Shown here: piece after piece, positions 25,353 through 33,782 of the stretch
How positions within the stretch are numbered: position 1 is the stretch's first letter
Layout: every line of letters begins with the position of its first letter
Source of the DNA: Paraburkholderia lacunae
GTDB lineage: Bacteria; Pseudomonadota; Gammaproteobacteria; Burkholderiales; Burkholderiaceae
Reading direction: 5' to 3'
Length of the DNA: 64,000 bases
Assembly (NCBI RefSeq): GCF_003353175.1
Contig: NZ_QHKS01000034.1
Coordinates: 1 to 64,000, forward strand
Position numbers and translations under genes: made by a program
Notes under the pieces: model-generated
The model's database searches: none
Told to the model about the DNA's origin: nothing
What the model saw: only the letters and a program-made list of their open reading frames with translations

Positions 25353-27128
25353 TTGAAGCTAACGGGCGCACAGGTCATTGCGCAAGCAATGAAGAACTTC
25401 GGCGTCCAGTACGTCGCGGGTGTTCCCGGAAGAGACTGCCTGTCGTTGCTGGACGCCTTCCTTGATGCCGGTAGGGAAATTCCGTTCATTCAGGTGATGC
25501 AATCGAGAAGCGCCGTCCATCTCGCTGATGGTTTCCATCGTGCATGCGGCCGGCCTATGGCGCTCATAGGAGGGGAAAGCGGCAATGACGTGCCGATGCC
25601 GACAGACATGAACGTCATGGAAGCGCATTCCAGCGCGGCGCTGATGATAGGTGGCCGTGCCGCTGCCGACCCGGTGCAGTACGCCTCCTCCGAACGCGGC
25701 GACGCGGGCGGCCACCGAGGCGCGCAAGTCAGCGGTAGCGCTGTCAGGCGCTGGAGCTTGCAGAACGCAGCCCAGTTGCCGGATGTTTTGCAGTCTGCGT
25801 GTAGTGTGCTGCTGGCGAGTCAGCCGAAGCCTGTGCAGATGGAAGTGCCTCTCGATGTTCAGTGCGAGCCGCTCGAGATCGATATGGATGCGCTCCATGC
25901 GCAGCAGTTGGCAGAGCCGCCGACAGCGGATCGTCGATTGATCGAAAAGGCGGTGGCACTCCTTCTGTCGTCAATGCGGCCGGCGATCTTCGTCGGGATC
26001 GGCATCGGGACCGAAACGATGGATGCGAAAGACGCGATTCTCGAACTGGCAACCAAGCTCGGCGCACCGGTTGTGGCGTCGGCCAGCGCTAAAGGCGTCG
26101 TACCGGAAGACCATCCGATCAGCGGCCTGTCCGCTGGGAGATTCGGCACAGCGGTCGGCAATTCGATTCTGGCGCGTGCGGACCTGCTTCTCGTCGTGGG
26201 CTGCAAGGACGCCGATTGGGCCGGCCTTCCAGATGTGTTGCGTGCGGGCGGGAGCTCGGACGAGCGCACGCTGATCCGCGTTTCGCTCGAACTTTTGCAG
26301 GATGATCAGGGCTGGGAGTTGGACATTCACGCAGATGTATCCGGCGCGCTTCGCGACATGTCTGCCGCCATGTCGCCTCAGCGATCGCGGCGCGCGCTGT
26401 CGCGACACGAGAGTTGGCTCGCGACGATAGAGAAGCTGAAGACACACTGGCTGCAACTCGTCGCTGACCGCTCGGCTGTTCTCAAAATGCCGTTTTCGGC
26501 TCAACGGCCTATCAGCGTGCTTCAGCAGGTCATGGAGCGGGACGGGGTTCTCGTGGCGGGACCAGGGACGGCATTGATGGCCGTTCAGCAGGTATTCCGC
26601 GCATACCAGCCGCGTACTCAACTCACCTGCGCGAACTCGCCCGTGGTCGGTTGGGCGGTTCCGGCTGCCATCGGCGCAAAACTGGCGGTACCGGCAAAGG
26701 ATGTCGTATGCGTGGTCGGTGACGGAGACTTTCTCCAGTCTCTTCCCGAGATGGCCGTTTGCGTGATGCATGGTTTGCCGCTGGTGTTCGTCGTTCTGAA
26801 CAACTGCGGGCACATGTCGACTCGATTTCTTCAGCAGAAGCTTCTGGGGCGTCATGTCGGGTCTGAATTCAACATGCCCAACGGAAGGCCCTATTCACCG
26901 GACTTCTCCGACATCGCCCGAAGCTTCGGACTGGAGGCCTGGCGCGTAGAACATGAATCTCAACTCGAAAGAGCATTGAGGGGAGCGCTGTCGAGTGGCG
27001 GACCGGCTCTCGTGGAAATTCTGACCGCCCGTGAGGACTACGCGGCGCTAGCAGGCTTTTGCGGAGGTCCTGGGTATCCGGCGGAAAAGAGTTCGACACG
27101 CCGTCCAGAGGGGAGTGCTGTCGAGTGA
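25353..27128 (+). CDS. TPP-dependent enzyme paralogue lacking the activating glutamate
   Basis: 591 aa with the three domains of the acetolactate-synthase/benzoylformate-decarboxylase family. The TPP-binding motif is intact (VVGDGDFLQSLPEMAV and VVLNNCGHMSTR). In the N-terminal domain, where the family has an HE whose Glu activates the cofactor, this protein reads IQVMQSRSAVHLADG: Ser51 replaces Glu. The related enzyme at 33783-35570 keeps it. The TTG start at 25353 is preceded by AAGGAGA at 7 bp and aligns with the paralogue's start. Residues ~75-145 are much diverged. It may be a glyoxylate-carboligase-like variant, a regulatory subunit, or inactive. First gene of an operon with the ABC transporter. 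Confidence 0.82.
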   Translation: MKLTGAQVIAQAMKNFGVQYVAGVPGRDCLSLLDAFLDAGREIPFIQVMQSRSAVHLADGFHRACGRPMALIGGESGNDVPMPTDMNVMEAHSSAALMIGGRAAADPVQYASSERGDAGGHRGAQVSGSAVRRWSLQNAAQLPDVLQSACSVLLASQPKPVQMEVPLDVQCEPLEIDMDALHAQQLAEPPTADRRLIEKAVALLLSSMRPAIFVGIGIGTETMDAKDAILELATKLGAPVVASASAKGVVPEDHPISGLSAGRFGTAVGNSILARADLLLVVGCKDADWAGLPDVLRAGGSSDERTLIRVSLELLQDDQGWELDIHADVSGALRDMSAAMSPQRSRRALSRHESWLATIEKLKTHWLQLVADRSAVLKMPFSAQRPISVLQQVMERDGVLVAGPGTALMAVQQVFRAYQPRTQLTCANSPVVGWAVPAAIGAKLAVPAKDVVCVVGDGDFLQSLPEMAVCVMHGLPLVFVVLNNCGHMSTRFLQQKLLGRHVGSEFNMPNGRPYSPDFSDIARSFGLEAWRVEHESQLERALRGALSSGGPALVEILTAREDYAALAGFCGGPGYPAEKSSTRRPEGSAVE

Positions 27129-27210
27129 ACCTATCGAGCACTTTGGCAATGCCTGGGTCAAGCCCGCCGCGTTCCGTTTTTGGTTGATGTCTTACTACAG
27201 AGGCAAGGTT

Positions 27211-28170
27211 ATGGAAGTGGATACGAGTCGCAGACTGAACGTATCTCTGAAGTCCGGAGATGCGAGCGGACGTGCAACGTCACGCTCGCCGCGGCGCAAG
27301 CAGTTCTTCAATCCCGCAGTCATCACGTTGACGCCGAGCATCGTCGTGCTGACTATCGCGGTCTACGTTTTTATCGGCTGGTCGGTGCTGATCTCATTCA
27401 CGAATTCGAAGTTCGCGCCGAACTACGATTTCGTCGGACTCGCGCAGTACGTGCGCTTGTGGAACTCCGATCGCTGGAATGTGGCCGTCGTCAATCTCGG
27501 TCTCTTTTCCATGGCATTCATGGTCATCTCGCTTGTCATCGGCCTGCTGCTCGCGATCTTCCTCGATCAGAAGGTACGCGCCGAAGGCACACTCCGGATG
27601 ATCTATCTGTATCCGATGGCGGTCTCGTTGATCGTGACCGGCACTGCGTGGAAGTGGATTTTGAATCCGGGGCTCGGACTCGAAATGCTTTTCCACAACA
27701 TCGGCTGGACCAGCATTCACATCAACTGGCTTATCGATCCGCAAATGGCGGTCTATACGCTGGTGATCGCCGCGGTCTGGCAGACGGCCGGTTTTGTGAT
27801 GGCGATCTTTCTCGCGGGGCTGCGGGGCGTCGACGGCGAAATTGTCAAAGCGGCGCAGATGGAAGGGGCGGGCGTGTTCCGCATCTACTCTACGATCATC
27901 ATTCCGATGCTCCGCTCGTCCGTGTTCAGCGTGATCGTCATTCTCATCTATCAGGCGGTGCGCTCATTCGATCTGGTCGTTGCGCTGACGAACGGCGGCC
28001 CGGGTTTCTCAAGCGATCTCCCGACCACGTTCATGTACAACCTCACCTTCAGCCGCGGTCAACTGGCCCAAGGCGCGGCGAGTTCCGTGATGATTCTGCT
28101 GGTCGTGGTCGTCATTATTGTTCCGTATCTCTTTTCGGAGTTTAAGCGTGAGCACCACGATAGCCTCTAA
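27211..28170 (+). CDS. CUT1 sugar ABC transporter permease, MalF/UgpA type
   Basis: 319 aa with six membrane helices; the EAA loop is AAQMEGAGVFRIYSTIIIPML, which contacts the ATPase. After a hydrophilic N-terminal tail the first helix starts at ~30 (FFNPAVITLTPSIVVL). ATG 27211 is preferred; ATG 27187 is an alternative in the same frame. It forms the inner-membrane channel with the next gene's product and probably takes up a mono- or disaccharide or polyol. Its binding protein is encoded apart, at 50194-51471, but both are under the same composite promoter type. Confidence 0.9.
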   Translation: MEVDTSRRLNVSLKSGDASGRATSRSPRRKQFFNPAVITLTPSIVVLTIAVYVFIGWSVLISFTNSKFAPNYDFVGLAQYVRLWNSDRWNVAVVNLGLFSMAFMVISLVIGLLLAIFLDQKVRAEGTLRMIYLYPMAVSLIVTGTAWKWILNPGLGLEMLFHNIGWTSIHINWLIDPQMAVYTLVIAAVWQTAGFVMAIFLAGLRGVDGEIVKAAQMEGAGVFRIYSTIIIPMLRSSVFSVIVILIYQAVRSFDLVVALTNGGPGFSSDLPTTFMYNLTFSRGQLAQGAASSVMILLVVVVIIVPYLFSEFKREHHDSL

Positions 28171-29065
28171 TCTCGCACATCGTCCGGCACGCCCGAAAAA
28201 TTGCCGCCGGACCATTACCCGAACGGTCAGCCGCGTCGTTCTTTACGCGGTACTGATCGGCTTCGCCGCGTTCTTCATCATGCCGCTGATCGTGATGGTG
28301 TTCGCATCGTTGAAGGACATGGCGGAAATCCGCTCGACCTCGATACTCTCCGTGCCACTCAGGCCGACCGTGCAGCCCTGGGTAGACGCGTGGCAAAACG
28401 CGTGTGTCGGCGTCGATTGCGTGGGCTTGCGCGGCTTCTATCTCAAGACCGTATTGATGGTGGTACCGGCCGTCGTGCTTTCCGCGCTGTTCGGCGCGCT
28501 CAATGGCTACGCGCTGACCAAGTTCAATTTCAGGGGTTCGCGGTTCGTCTACGGTGTGATTCTGTTCGGCAGTTTCACGCCGTATCAGGCCGTTCTGATT
28601 CCACTTGCAAAGACGTTGGGGGCGCTCGGGCTCTCGGGAAACATCGGCGGACTCATTCTTGTGCACACGGTCTATGGACTTCCGTTTACGACGATGTTCT
28701 TTCGCAACTACTTCATGACGGTGCCGCAGGACCTGATTAAAGCCGCGCGCGTCGACGGAGCGGGTTTCTGGACGACCTTCGGTCATATCATCCTGCCGCT
28801 TTCGGTGCCGATGATCGTTGTCACCGTGATCTGGCAGTTCACCGGAATCTGGAATGACTTCCTGTTCGGCGTGTCGTTCACGAGCGGGCAGAACACGCCG
28901 ATCATGGTCGCGCTCAACAACATGGTGAGCGCGAGCGCAGGGGAGCGTCCGTACGACGTGCATATGGCGGCGGCATTGCTGGCCGCGTTGCCCACGTTGG
29001 TCATTTATGTTCTGGCTGGTAAATATTTTGTGCGCGGGCTGATGGCCGGCGCGGTCAAGGGGTAA
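28148..29065 (+). CDS. CUT1 sugar ABC transporter permease, MalG/UgpE type
   Basis: 305 aa, six membrane helices, EAA loop AARVDGAGFWTTFGHIILPL. The GTG start at 28148 follows GGAG at 7 bp and overlaps the end of the previous permease gene by 23 bp. A MalG-type N-terminal helix (AVLIGFAAFFIMPLIVMVF) and the FTPYQAVLIPL segment are as expected. Its stop overlaps the start of the ATPase gene as TAATG. Confidence 0.9.
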   Translation: MSTTIASNLAHRPARPKNCRRTITRTVSRVVLYAVLIGFAAFFIMPLIVMVFASLKDMAEIRSTSILSVPLRPTVQPWVDAWQNACVGVDCVGLRGFYLKTVLMVVPAVVLSALFGALNGYALTKFNFRGSRFVYGVILFGSFTPYQAVLIPLAKTLGALGLSGNIGGLILVHTVYGLPFTTMFFRNYFMTVPQDLIKAARVDGAGFWTTFGHIILPLSVPMIVVTVIWQFTGIWNDFLFGVSFTSGQNTPIMVALNNMVSASAGERPYDVHMAAALLAALPTLVIYVLAGKYFVRGLMAGAVKG

Positions 29066-30159
29066 TGATGGCTTCTTTGCATATTCGGGATGTTCGTAAA
29101 AACTACGGCAACGTGGCCTGTCTGAAAGCCATCAACATCGATGCGGACGACGGGGAATTCCTGGTTCTTCTCGGGCCCTCGGGCTGCGGCAAGTCGACGT
29201 TGCTGAACGCGATCGCGGGCCTCGAACCGGTTTCCGACGGCGAAATCATCATCGACGGCACCGTCGTGAACGATATCGAGTCCGCCAAACGCGACATCGC
29301 GATGGTCTTCCAGTCGTACGCGCTTTATCCGACGATGACGGTGCGAAAGAACCTGACATTCGGCATGCGCGTGCGCGGCGCTTCGAAAAGCGAACAGGAC
29401 GCCGCGGTGCAGCGGGTCGCGTCGATCCTGCAACTCGACCAGTTGCTCGACCGCAAGCCGAGTCAGTTGTCGGGCGGTCAGCGGCAACGTGTCGCGATGG
29501 GCCGCGCGATGGTTCGGGAGCCCAAGATCTTCCTCTTCGACGAACCACTGTCGAACCTCGATGCCAAGCTGCGCACGGATATGCGCGCCGAGATCAAGAA
29601 GCTGCATCAGCGGGTGGGCACCACCACGGTCTACGTGACACACGACCAGATCGAGGCGATGACGCTCGCCACCAAGATCGTTGTGATGAAGGGCGGAGAA
29701 GTTCAGCAGACCGGAACGCCCGAAGATGTGTACGACCGGCCCAACAATCTGTTTGTCGCGCGCTTCATCGGCTCTCCCGCGATGAACTGCATCGAGGGCA
29801 AGCTTCAGGGCGATGGGAATTCGGCGACTTTTGTCGGCGGACCGGACAAGAAGCGTCCGTTGAAAATCTCGCTGGGGCCGTTGTCGATTGCACAGCAACG
29901 TCATATCGGTCGCGAGATCGTACTTGGCGTCCGGCCTGAGTGGTTTGCGCTCGGCGCCGGCGACGATGGCTTCGAGGCAGTCGTCGATGTGGTCGAGCCT
30001 ACCGGCGCCGACAACTTCGTGCTGGTGTCCGCAGCGGGCGAGCCGTTGATGACCCGCTTCGCGCCCGGCGTGGGGAAAGTGGGCGAGACCGTGCGGCTCA
30101 ACGCGAATACGGCTAAGGTGCTGATATTCGACGCAGTCACGGAAGAGCGCGTGGCGTGA
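29065..30159 (+). CDS. CUT1 ABC transporter ATP-binding protein, MalK/UgpC type
   Basis: 364 aa. Walker A GPSGCGKST (37-45), Q-loop in VFQSYALYPT, signature LSGGQRQRV (135-143), Walker B FLFDEP, switch His in VTHDQ. The C-terminal ~125 residues form the TOBE/OB regulatory domain of MalK-like ATPases (EIVLGVRPEWF). It energises the two permeases encoded just upstream, and may serve other CUT1 systems, as MsmK-like ATPases do. Confidence 0.93.
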   Translation: MMASLHIRDVRKNYGNVACLKAINIDADDGEFLVLLGPSGCGKSTLLNAIAGLEPVSDGEIIIDGTVVNDIESAKRDIAMVFQSYALYPTMTVRKNLTFGMRVRGASKSEQDAAVQRVASILQLDQLLDRKPSQLSGGQRQRVAMGRAMVREPKIFLFDEPLSNLDAKLRTDMRAEIKKLHQRVGTTTVYVTHDQIEAMTLATKIVVMKGGEVQQTGTPEDVYDRPNNLFVARFIGSPAMNCIEGKLQGDGNSATFVGGPDKKRPLKISLGPLSIAQQRHIGREIVLGVRPEWFALGAGDDGFEAVVDVVEPTGADNFVLVSAAGEPLMTRFAPGVGKVGETVRLNANTAKVLIFDAVTEERVA

Positions 30160-30962
30160 AGTTCGAAAGGCGGGACGGGCAATACTACGAACAAACGGTT
30201 CGCCAATTGTGCGAACTGGCCCGTTCCATCTGTTCATCGCACGCCGGGCAATCGTTTCAGTTCGTGCGCAAGGAAGACCGATCGCCGGTCACGGAACTGG
30301 ACCGGGAGATAGAACTCGCATTGCGCGCGTGCATCAATTCGCGACATCCGGACGATTCGATCATCGGCGAAGAATTCGGCTTGCTGGAGGGCGCGCAAGG
30401 CCGCTCATCAGCCCGAAGGTGGGTCATCGATCCTCTGGATGGCACGAAGGCTTTTGTCACCGGAAGTCCGCTGTGGGGAACGCTAATCGGCGTGTTGAAC
30501 GACGGAAAGCCGTGGCTGGGCGCAATAGAAATGCCCGCGCTACACCGGCGGCTTTTTTCATTCGACATCGAAGCTGTGCGCGAAGATGATTCGATTCGGA
30601 CAAGCCCGTGTTCGGACCTTACCGCAGCCCGGCTTTGCACGACGACACCCGACAAATTCACATCCGTCGAACAAAGCGGCTTCGATCGACTATCTAAATC
30701 GGTTGCGGTCCATCGCTATGGCGGCGACTGTTTCAACTATGCGGCGCTTGCCACCGGGCAGTGCGATCTCGTCGTCGAGGCCGGCCTCGCGCCCCACGAT
30801 TTCCTGCCGATCGTTCCGATTGTTCAACAAGCCGGCGGCGAGATGACCGATTGGCAGGGGCAAGTGTTGACCGAAAACTCGGCGGGCAAGGTGCTCGCCG
30901 CCTCGACTCCCGCTCTGCATTTTCAGGCACTCCAAACGCTTGCAGTCGCCTACGATGGCTGA
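30156..30962 (+). CDS. Inositol-monophosphatase-family phosphatase, HisN-like
   Basis: 268 aa. Metal-binding motifs of the family: GEEFG, DPLDGTKAFVTGSPLWGTLIG, and the C-terminal APHDFLPIVPIVQQAGG. The middle and last motifs are closest to HisN-type histidinol-phosphate phosphatases. The enzyme removes phosphate from a small polyol- or amino-alcohol-phosphate. The GTG start overlaps the ATPase stop as GTGA, so it is strongly tied to the transporter. A HisD-family dehydrogenase lies in the same cluster, and the pair suggests a catabolic rather than a biosynthetic use of these folds. Confidence 0.85.
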   Translation: MKFERRDGQYYEQTVRQLCELARSICSSHAGQSFQFVRKEDRSPVTELDREIELALRACINSRHPDDSIIGEEFGLLEGAQGRSSARRWVIDPLDGTKAFVTGSPLWGTLIGVLNDGKPWLGAIEMPALHRRLFSFDIEAVREDDSIRTSPCSDLTAARLCTTTPDKFTSVEQSGFDRLSKSVAVHRYGGDCFNYAALATGQCDLVVEAGLAPHDFLPIVPIVQQAGGEMTDWQGQVLTENSAGKVLAASTPALHFQALQTLAVAYDG

Positions 30963-31015
30963 AGGCGCGTGCGAGACTGCCTGTACAATGTCCTTCTCGG
31001 CGGTACAAGGACTGG

Positions 31016-32131
31016 ATGCCCTCTTTCGAAATGAAACGAACAGTGTCGATGAAGGATGTTGCGCTCGCCGCGGGGGTTTCGCAGCCTGCCGTCTCATACG
31101 CTTATAACAAGCCGTCTGAGATATCCGAGGCTCAGCGTGAGCATATTCTGAAGGTCGCGAAGAAGCTCGGTTATCCGGGGCCGAATGTTCGAGGGGGCAG
31201 TCTTCGCTCGGGGCGCGTCGGCGCAATCGGCCTGATGATTTCCGACGAGCTTCCCTATGCGTTCATCGATCCGTCCACTACCGGGCTCCTGCGCGGTATC
31301 GGCGAAATCGGCGAGCTATCGAACGTTGCTCTCGCATTATTTCCGCTGCAAAAAGACCTCGTCAATCAGTCTGGAGAACCTGGTAGCGTCAGCCTGGCAG
31401 TGCGAGGTTTTGTCGACGGTCTTATTGCGTACAACCTGCCGGACGACTATTCGGTCGTCGCCATGGCGCGTAAGCAGAACATTCCGTTCGTCGTAGTCGA
31501 CGCACCGATCATTGAAGGCACACCGTTCGTCGGAATCGACGACTTCGGGTCGGGCGAGATTCAGATGAAGCATCTTCTCGACCTCGGTCATAGCAAGATC
31601 GGCATTATCGCCGACCGTCTGAAACCTGATGGATTGAGAGGACCCGTCACGCAAAAGCGCTTCCAGCAGTGCACGGAAAATGTGGTGAGGGCCCGGCTGG
31701 AGGGCTATCTATCGGCGGGGAAAGCTGCGGGTCTGTCCTTTGACGACATGGTGATCATCGAGGCAGGAGGCTTCGATCACGCTGCCGGCGACTGGGCGGC
31801 CGAACAAATGCTGGCGAACAAGGACTTGACGGCAGTGGCCGCCACGTCCGACGTGATGGCCCTGTCTTTCCTGAAGATCGCCAATGAGCGAGGCGTGTCC
31901 GTTCCAGACCAACTCTCTGTAATCGGATTCGACGATATTCCCGAAGCGGCGGGTGCTGGTCTCACGACGATTCGTCAGCCGCTCATCGAAAAGGGGCGCC
32001 ACGCGGCCCGCTTGTTGACAGAACTTCTGAATGCGCCGCCTTCGAAAAAGCCGCCCGCAACCAGGATCATCCTGCCGACCGAGTTAGTTGTTCGCTCGAC
32101 AACAAAAGCCCGGTGGAAAAAGCGCAGCTAA
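31016..32131 (+). CDS. LacI-family transcriptional regulator
   Basis: 371 aa. The HTH starts MKDVALAAGVSQPAVSYAYNK, with the hinge helix region around GPNVRGGSLRSG; the periplasmic-binding-like sensor domain follows (VGAIGLMISDELPYAF, VGIDDFGSGEIQMKHLLDLGH, SVIGFDDIPEAAGAGLTTIRQP). It was assigned to the ATG at 31016; another Met lies five codons in. Located 54 bp after the phosphatase gene in the same direction, so it may belong to the transporter operon. Candidate repressor for the CTTATACGTATAAG sites at 36371 and 43050, which have the central CG typical of LacI operators. Confidence 0.9.
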   Translation: MPSFEMKRTVSMKDVALAAGVSQPAVSYAYNKPSEISEAQREHILKVAKKLGYPGPNVRGGSLRSGRVGAIGLMISDELPYAFIDPSTTGLLRGIGEIGELSNVALALFPLQKDLVNQSGEPGSVSLAVRGFVDGLIAYNLPDDYSVVAMARKQNIPFVVVDAPIIEGTPFVGIDDFGSGEIQMKHLLDLGHSKIGIIADRLKPDGLRGPVTQKRFQQCTENVVRARLEGYLSAGKAAGLSFDDMVIIEAGGFDHAAGDWAAEQMLANKDLTAVAATSDVMALSFLKIANERGVSVPDQLSVIGFDDIPEAAGAGLTTIRQPLIEKGRHAARLLTELLNAPPSKKPPATRIILPTELVVRSTTKARWKKRS

Positions 32132-32133
32132 AA

Positions 32134-32168
32134 AACCGGCGGGCCAGTCGGCCACGCCGGTCTTCTTG
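32134..32168. terminator. Bidirectional hairpin terminator
   Basis: ACCGGCG (32134-32140) pairs with CGCCGGT (32154-32160); A-runs lie on the left and TCTTCTTGTT on the right. It sits between the convergent LacI gene and GMC oxidoreductase gene and can serve both. Confidence 0.65.
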
Positions 32169-32169
32169 T

Positions 32170-33768
32170 TCAACGAAACGTCTGCGCGACGCGAATCGCG
32201 TTGGCGGCAATCGTCAACGCGGGGTTGACTGCGGCGGACGAAGGGAACCACGAACTATCCACGATCCACGCGTTGTCGACGTCGTGCAATTTGCAGTTCG
32301 TGTCGAGAACGCTTTTCGCGGGATCAGTGCCCATCAATGCTGTGCCGCACTGGTGCGAGTTGGTCGCGATACCCATACGCTTGGTGAAGACGAACGGATA
32401 CCCGGCCTTGCGCATCATGGCGAGCGTCTTTTTCACGAGCTCTTCGTGAGCTCGCAAATTGTTCGGGCGCCAGCGCACCTGAATCCGGCCTTGCTGCGCA
32501 TTGAACGTCACGCGGTTTTCCGGATCGGGCAGGTCTTCGCTGGTGAGATACAGATCGACGCTATGGTCGGTGACATAGCGTGAGACAGCCTTGGGCAACC
32601 ACGGATACATGCCGGTCACCATCGGCTCGCGAATCTTGCCGAGCATCTGAACGTTGCCGAGCGGAAAGTCATTCCACTTCGACTGGAGATACCAGTCGTT
32701 GATCGCGAGAGTCTTCTGGAAGAAAACCTTGTTGAAGCGGCGTGGGTCGACCGCGATCATGAAGGTGCTGTTGTGAACCATGTAGTTGCGGCCCAGAAGT
32801 CCCGAGCTATTGCCGATTCCTTCCGGGTGGTTCTTGTCCGCGGATCGCAATAGCAGCGCCGACGAATTGACTGCGCCGCATGCCAGCACGAAGCGATTCG
32901 CTCTGATGCGAACCGGCATGCCGTTTCGGGTGCCGCAAGCCTCTTCGATCCTGCTGCCGTCGGACGACATGATGAGGCGGTCGATCTTCGTCTGAACCAT
33001 CAGGCGCGCACGGCCGCTGCCGACTGTCGGACGCAGCGCCGAGACTTCCGCGTCCGCCTTGGCATCGACCATGCAAGGATAGCCGTCGCATGTCGAGCAG
33101 AGTACGCAGGGGCGGCCATTACCGTAATCGACCGCGGCGGGCATTGCAAAAGGCTGCAAGCCTTGAGCCCGCATTGAAGCGTGCAGCCGATGCAGCGCCG
33201 GATCATGCTCCAGCGCGGCAAACGGATAGTCGCCGGAGCGCCAGGGTTCGGTCGGATCGCTGCCTCGCTGGCCGTGGACCTTGTACAGACGCTCTGCCGC
33301 TGCGTAGTGAGGCTCCATATCGGCATACGCGATCGGCCACGCAGGAGACACGCCCTCAGCGTGCTTGATCGCGCCGAAGTCGGCTTCACGGAAGCGCGGC
33401 AGCATTGCGCCGAATACCTTGGTATTGCCGCCGACATAGTAGAAAACGCCGGGCGTAAACGGCTTGCCGCTGTCGTCGATCCAATCTTCGGCGTTGCGGT
33501 AGCGGCCCTCGCCGAACACAGATTCGGTCGTCCAGTTCTGAATCTCTCTCGGCAGAAAGTCGCCTCGCTCCACAACCAGTACATCGAGGTTTTGTCCGGC
33601 CAGAGTGTGGGCGAAGGTGGACCCGCCCATACCCGAGCCGATGATTGCTACGTCGCAGGTCATCACGCCATCGTCGCCGGGAACGACCGTCGGCACTTCG
33701 CGCCGGGGAATCGGCGCGAAGGCATCAAAGTCGGACACCGCGCGATGAACAATCGTTGCATCGCTCAT
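32170..33768 (-). CDS. GMC-family FAD-dependent oxidoreductase, cysteine-rich type
   Basis: 532 aa. FAD-binding Rossmann motif IIGSGMGGSTFAHTLAG near residue 43, second FAD motif VLACGAVNSSALLLRS, C-terminal GMC_oxred_C block NSHQCGTALMGTDP and VDSSWFPSSAAVNPALTIAANA. A cluster CVLCSTCDGYPCMVDAKADA with four cysteines distinguishes it from the second GMC enzyme of the cluster and is also seen in sugar- and polyol-oxidising relatives. The stretch before the Rossmann motif carries no signal. ATG 33768 preferred. Third gene of the ThuA-TPP-GMC operon, 14 bp after the TPP gene. Confidence 0.88.
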   Translation of the reverse strand: MSDATIVHRAVSDFDAFAPIPRREVPTVVPGDDGVMTCDVAIIGSGMGGSTFAHTLAGQNLDVLVVERGDFLPREIQNWTTESVFGEGRYRNAEDWIDDSGKPFTPGVFYYVGGNTKVFGAMLPRFREADFGAIKHAEGVSPAWPIAYADMEPHYAAAERLYKVHGQRGSDPTEPWRSGDYPFAALEHDPALHRLHASMRAQGLQPFAMPAAVDYGNGRPCVLCSTCDGYPCMVDAKADAEVSALRPTVGSGRARLMVQTKIDRLIMSSDGSRIEEACGTRNGMPVRIRANRFVLACGAVNSSALLLRSADKNHPEGIGNSSGLLGRNYMVHNSTFMIAVDPRRFNKVFFQKTLAINDWYLQSKWNDFPLGNVQMLGKIREPMVTGMYPWLPKAVSRYVTDHSVDLYLTSEDLPDPENRVTFNAQQGRIQVRWRPNNLRAHEELVKKTLAMMRKAGYPFVFTKRMGIATNSHQCGTALMGTDPAKSVLDTNCKLHDVDNAWIVDSSWFPSSAAVNPALTIAANAIRVAQTFR

Positions 33769-33782
33769 ACTGCCTCTTCGTC

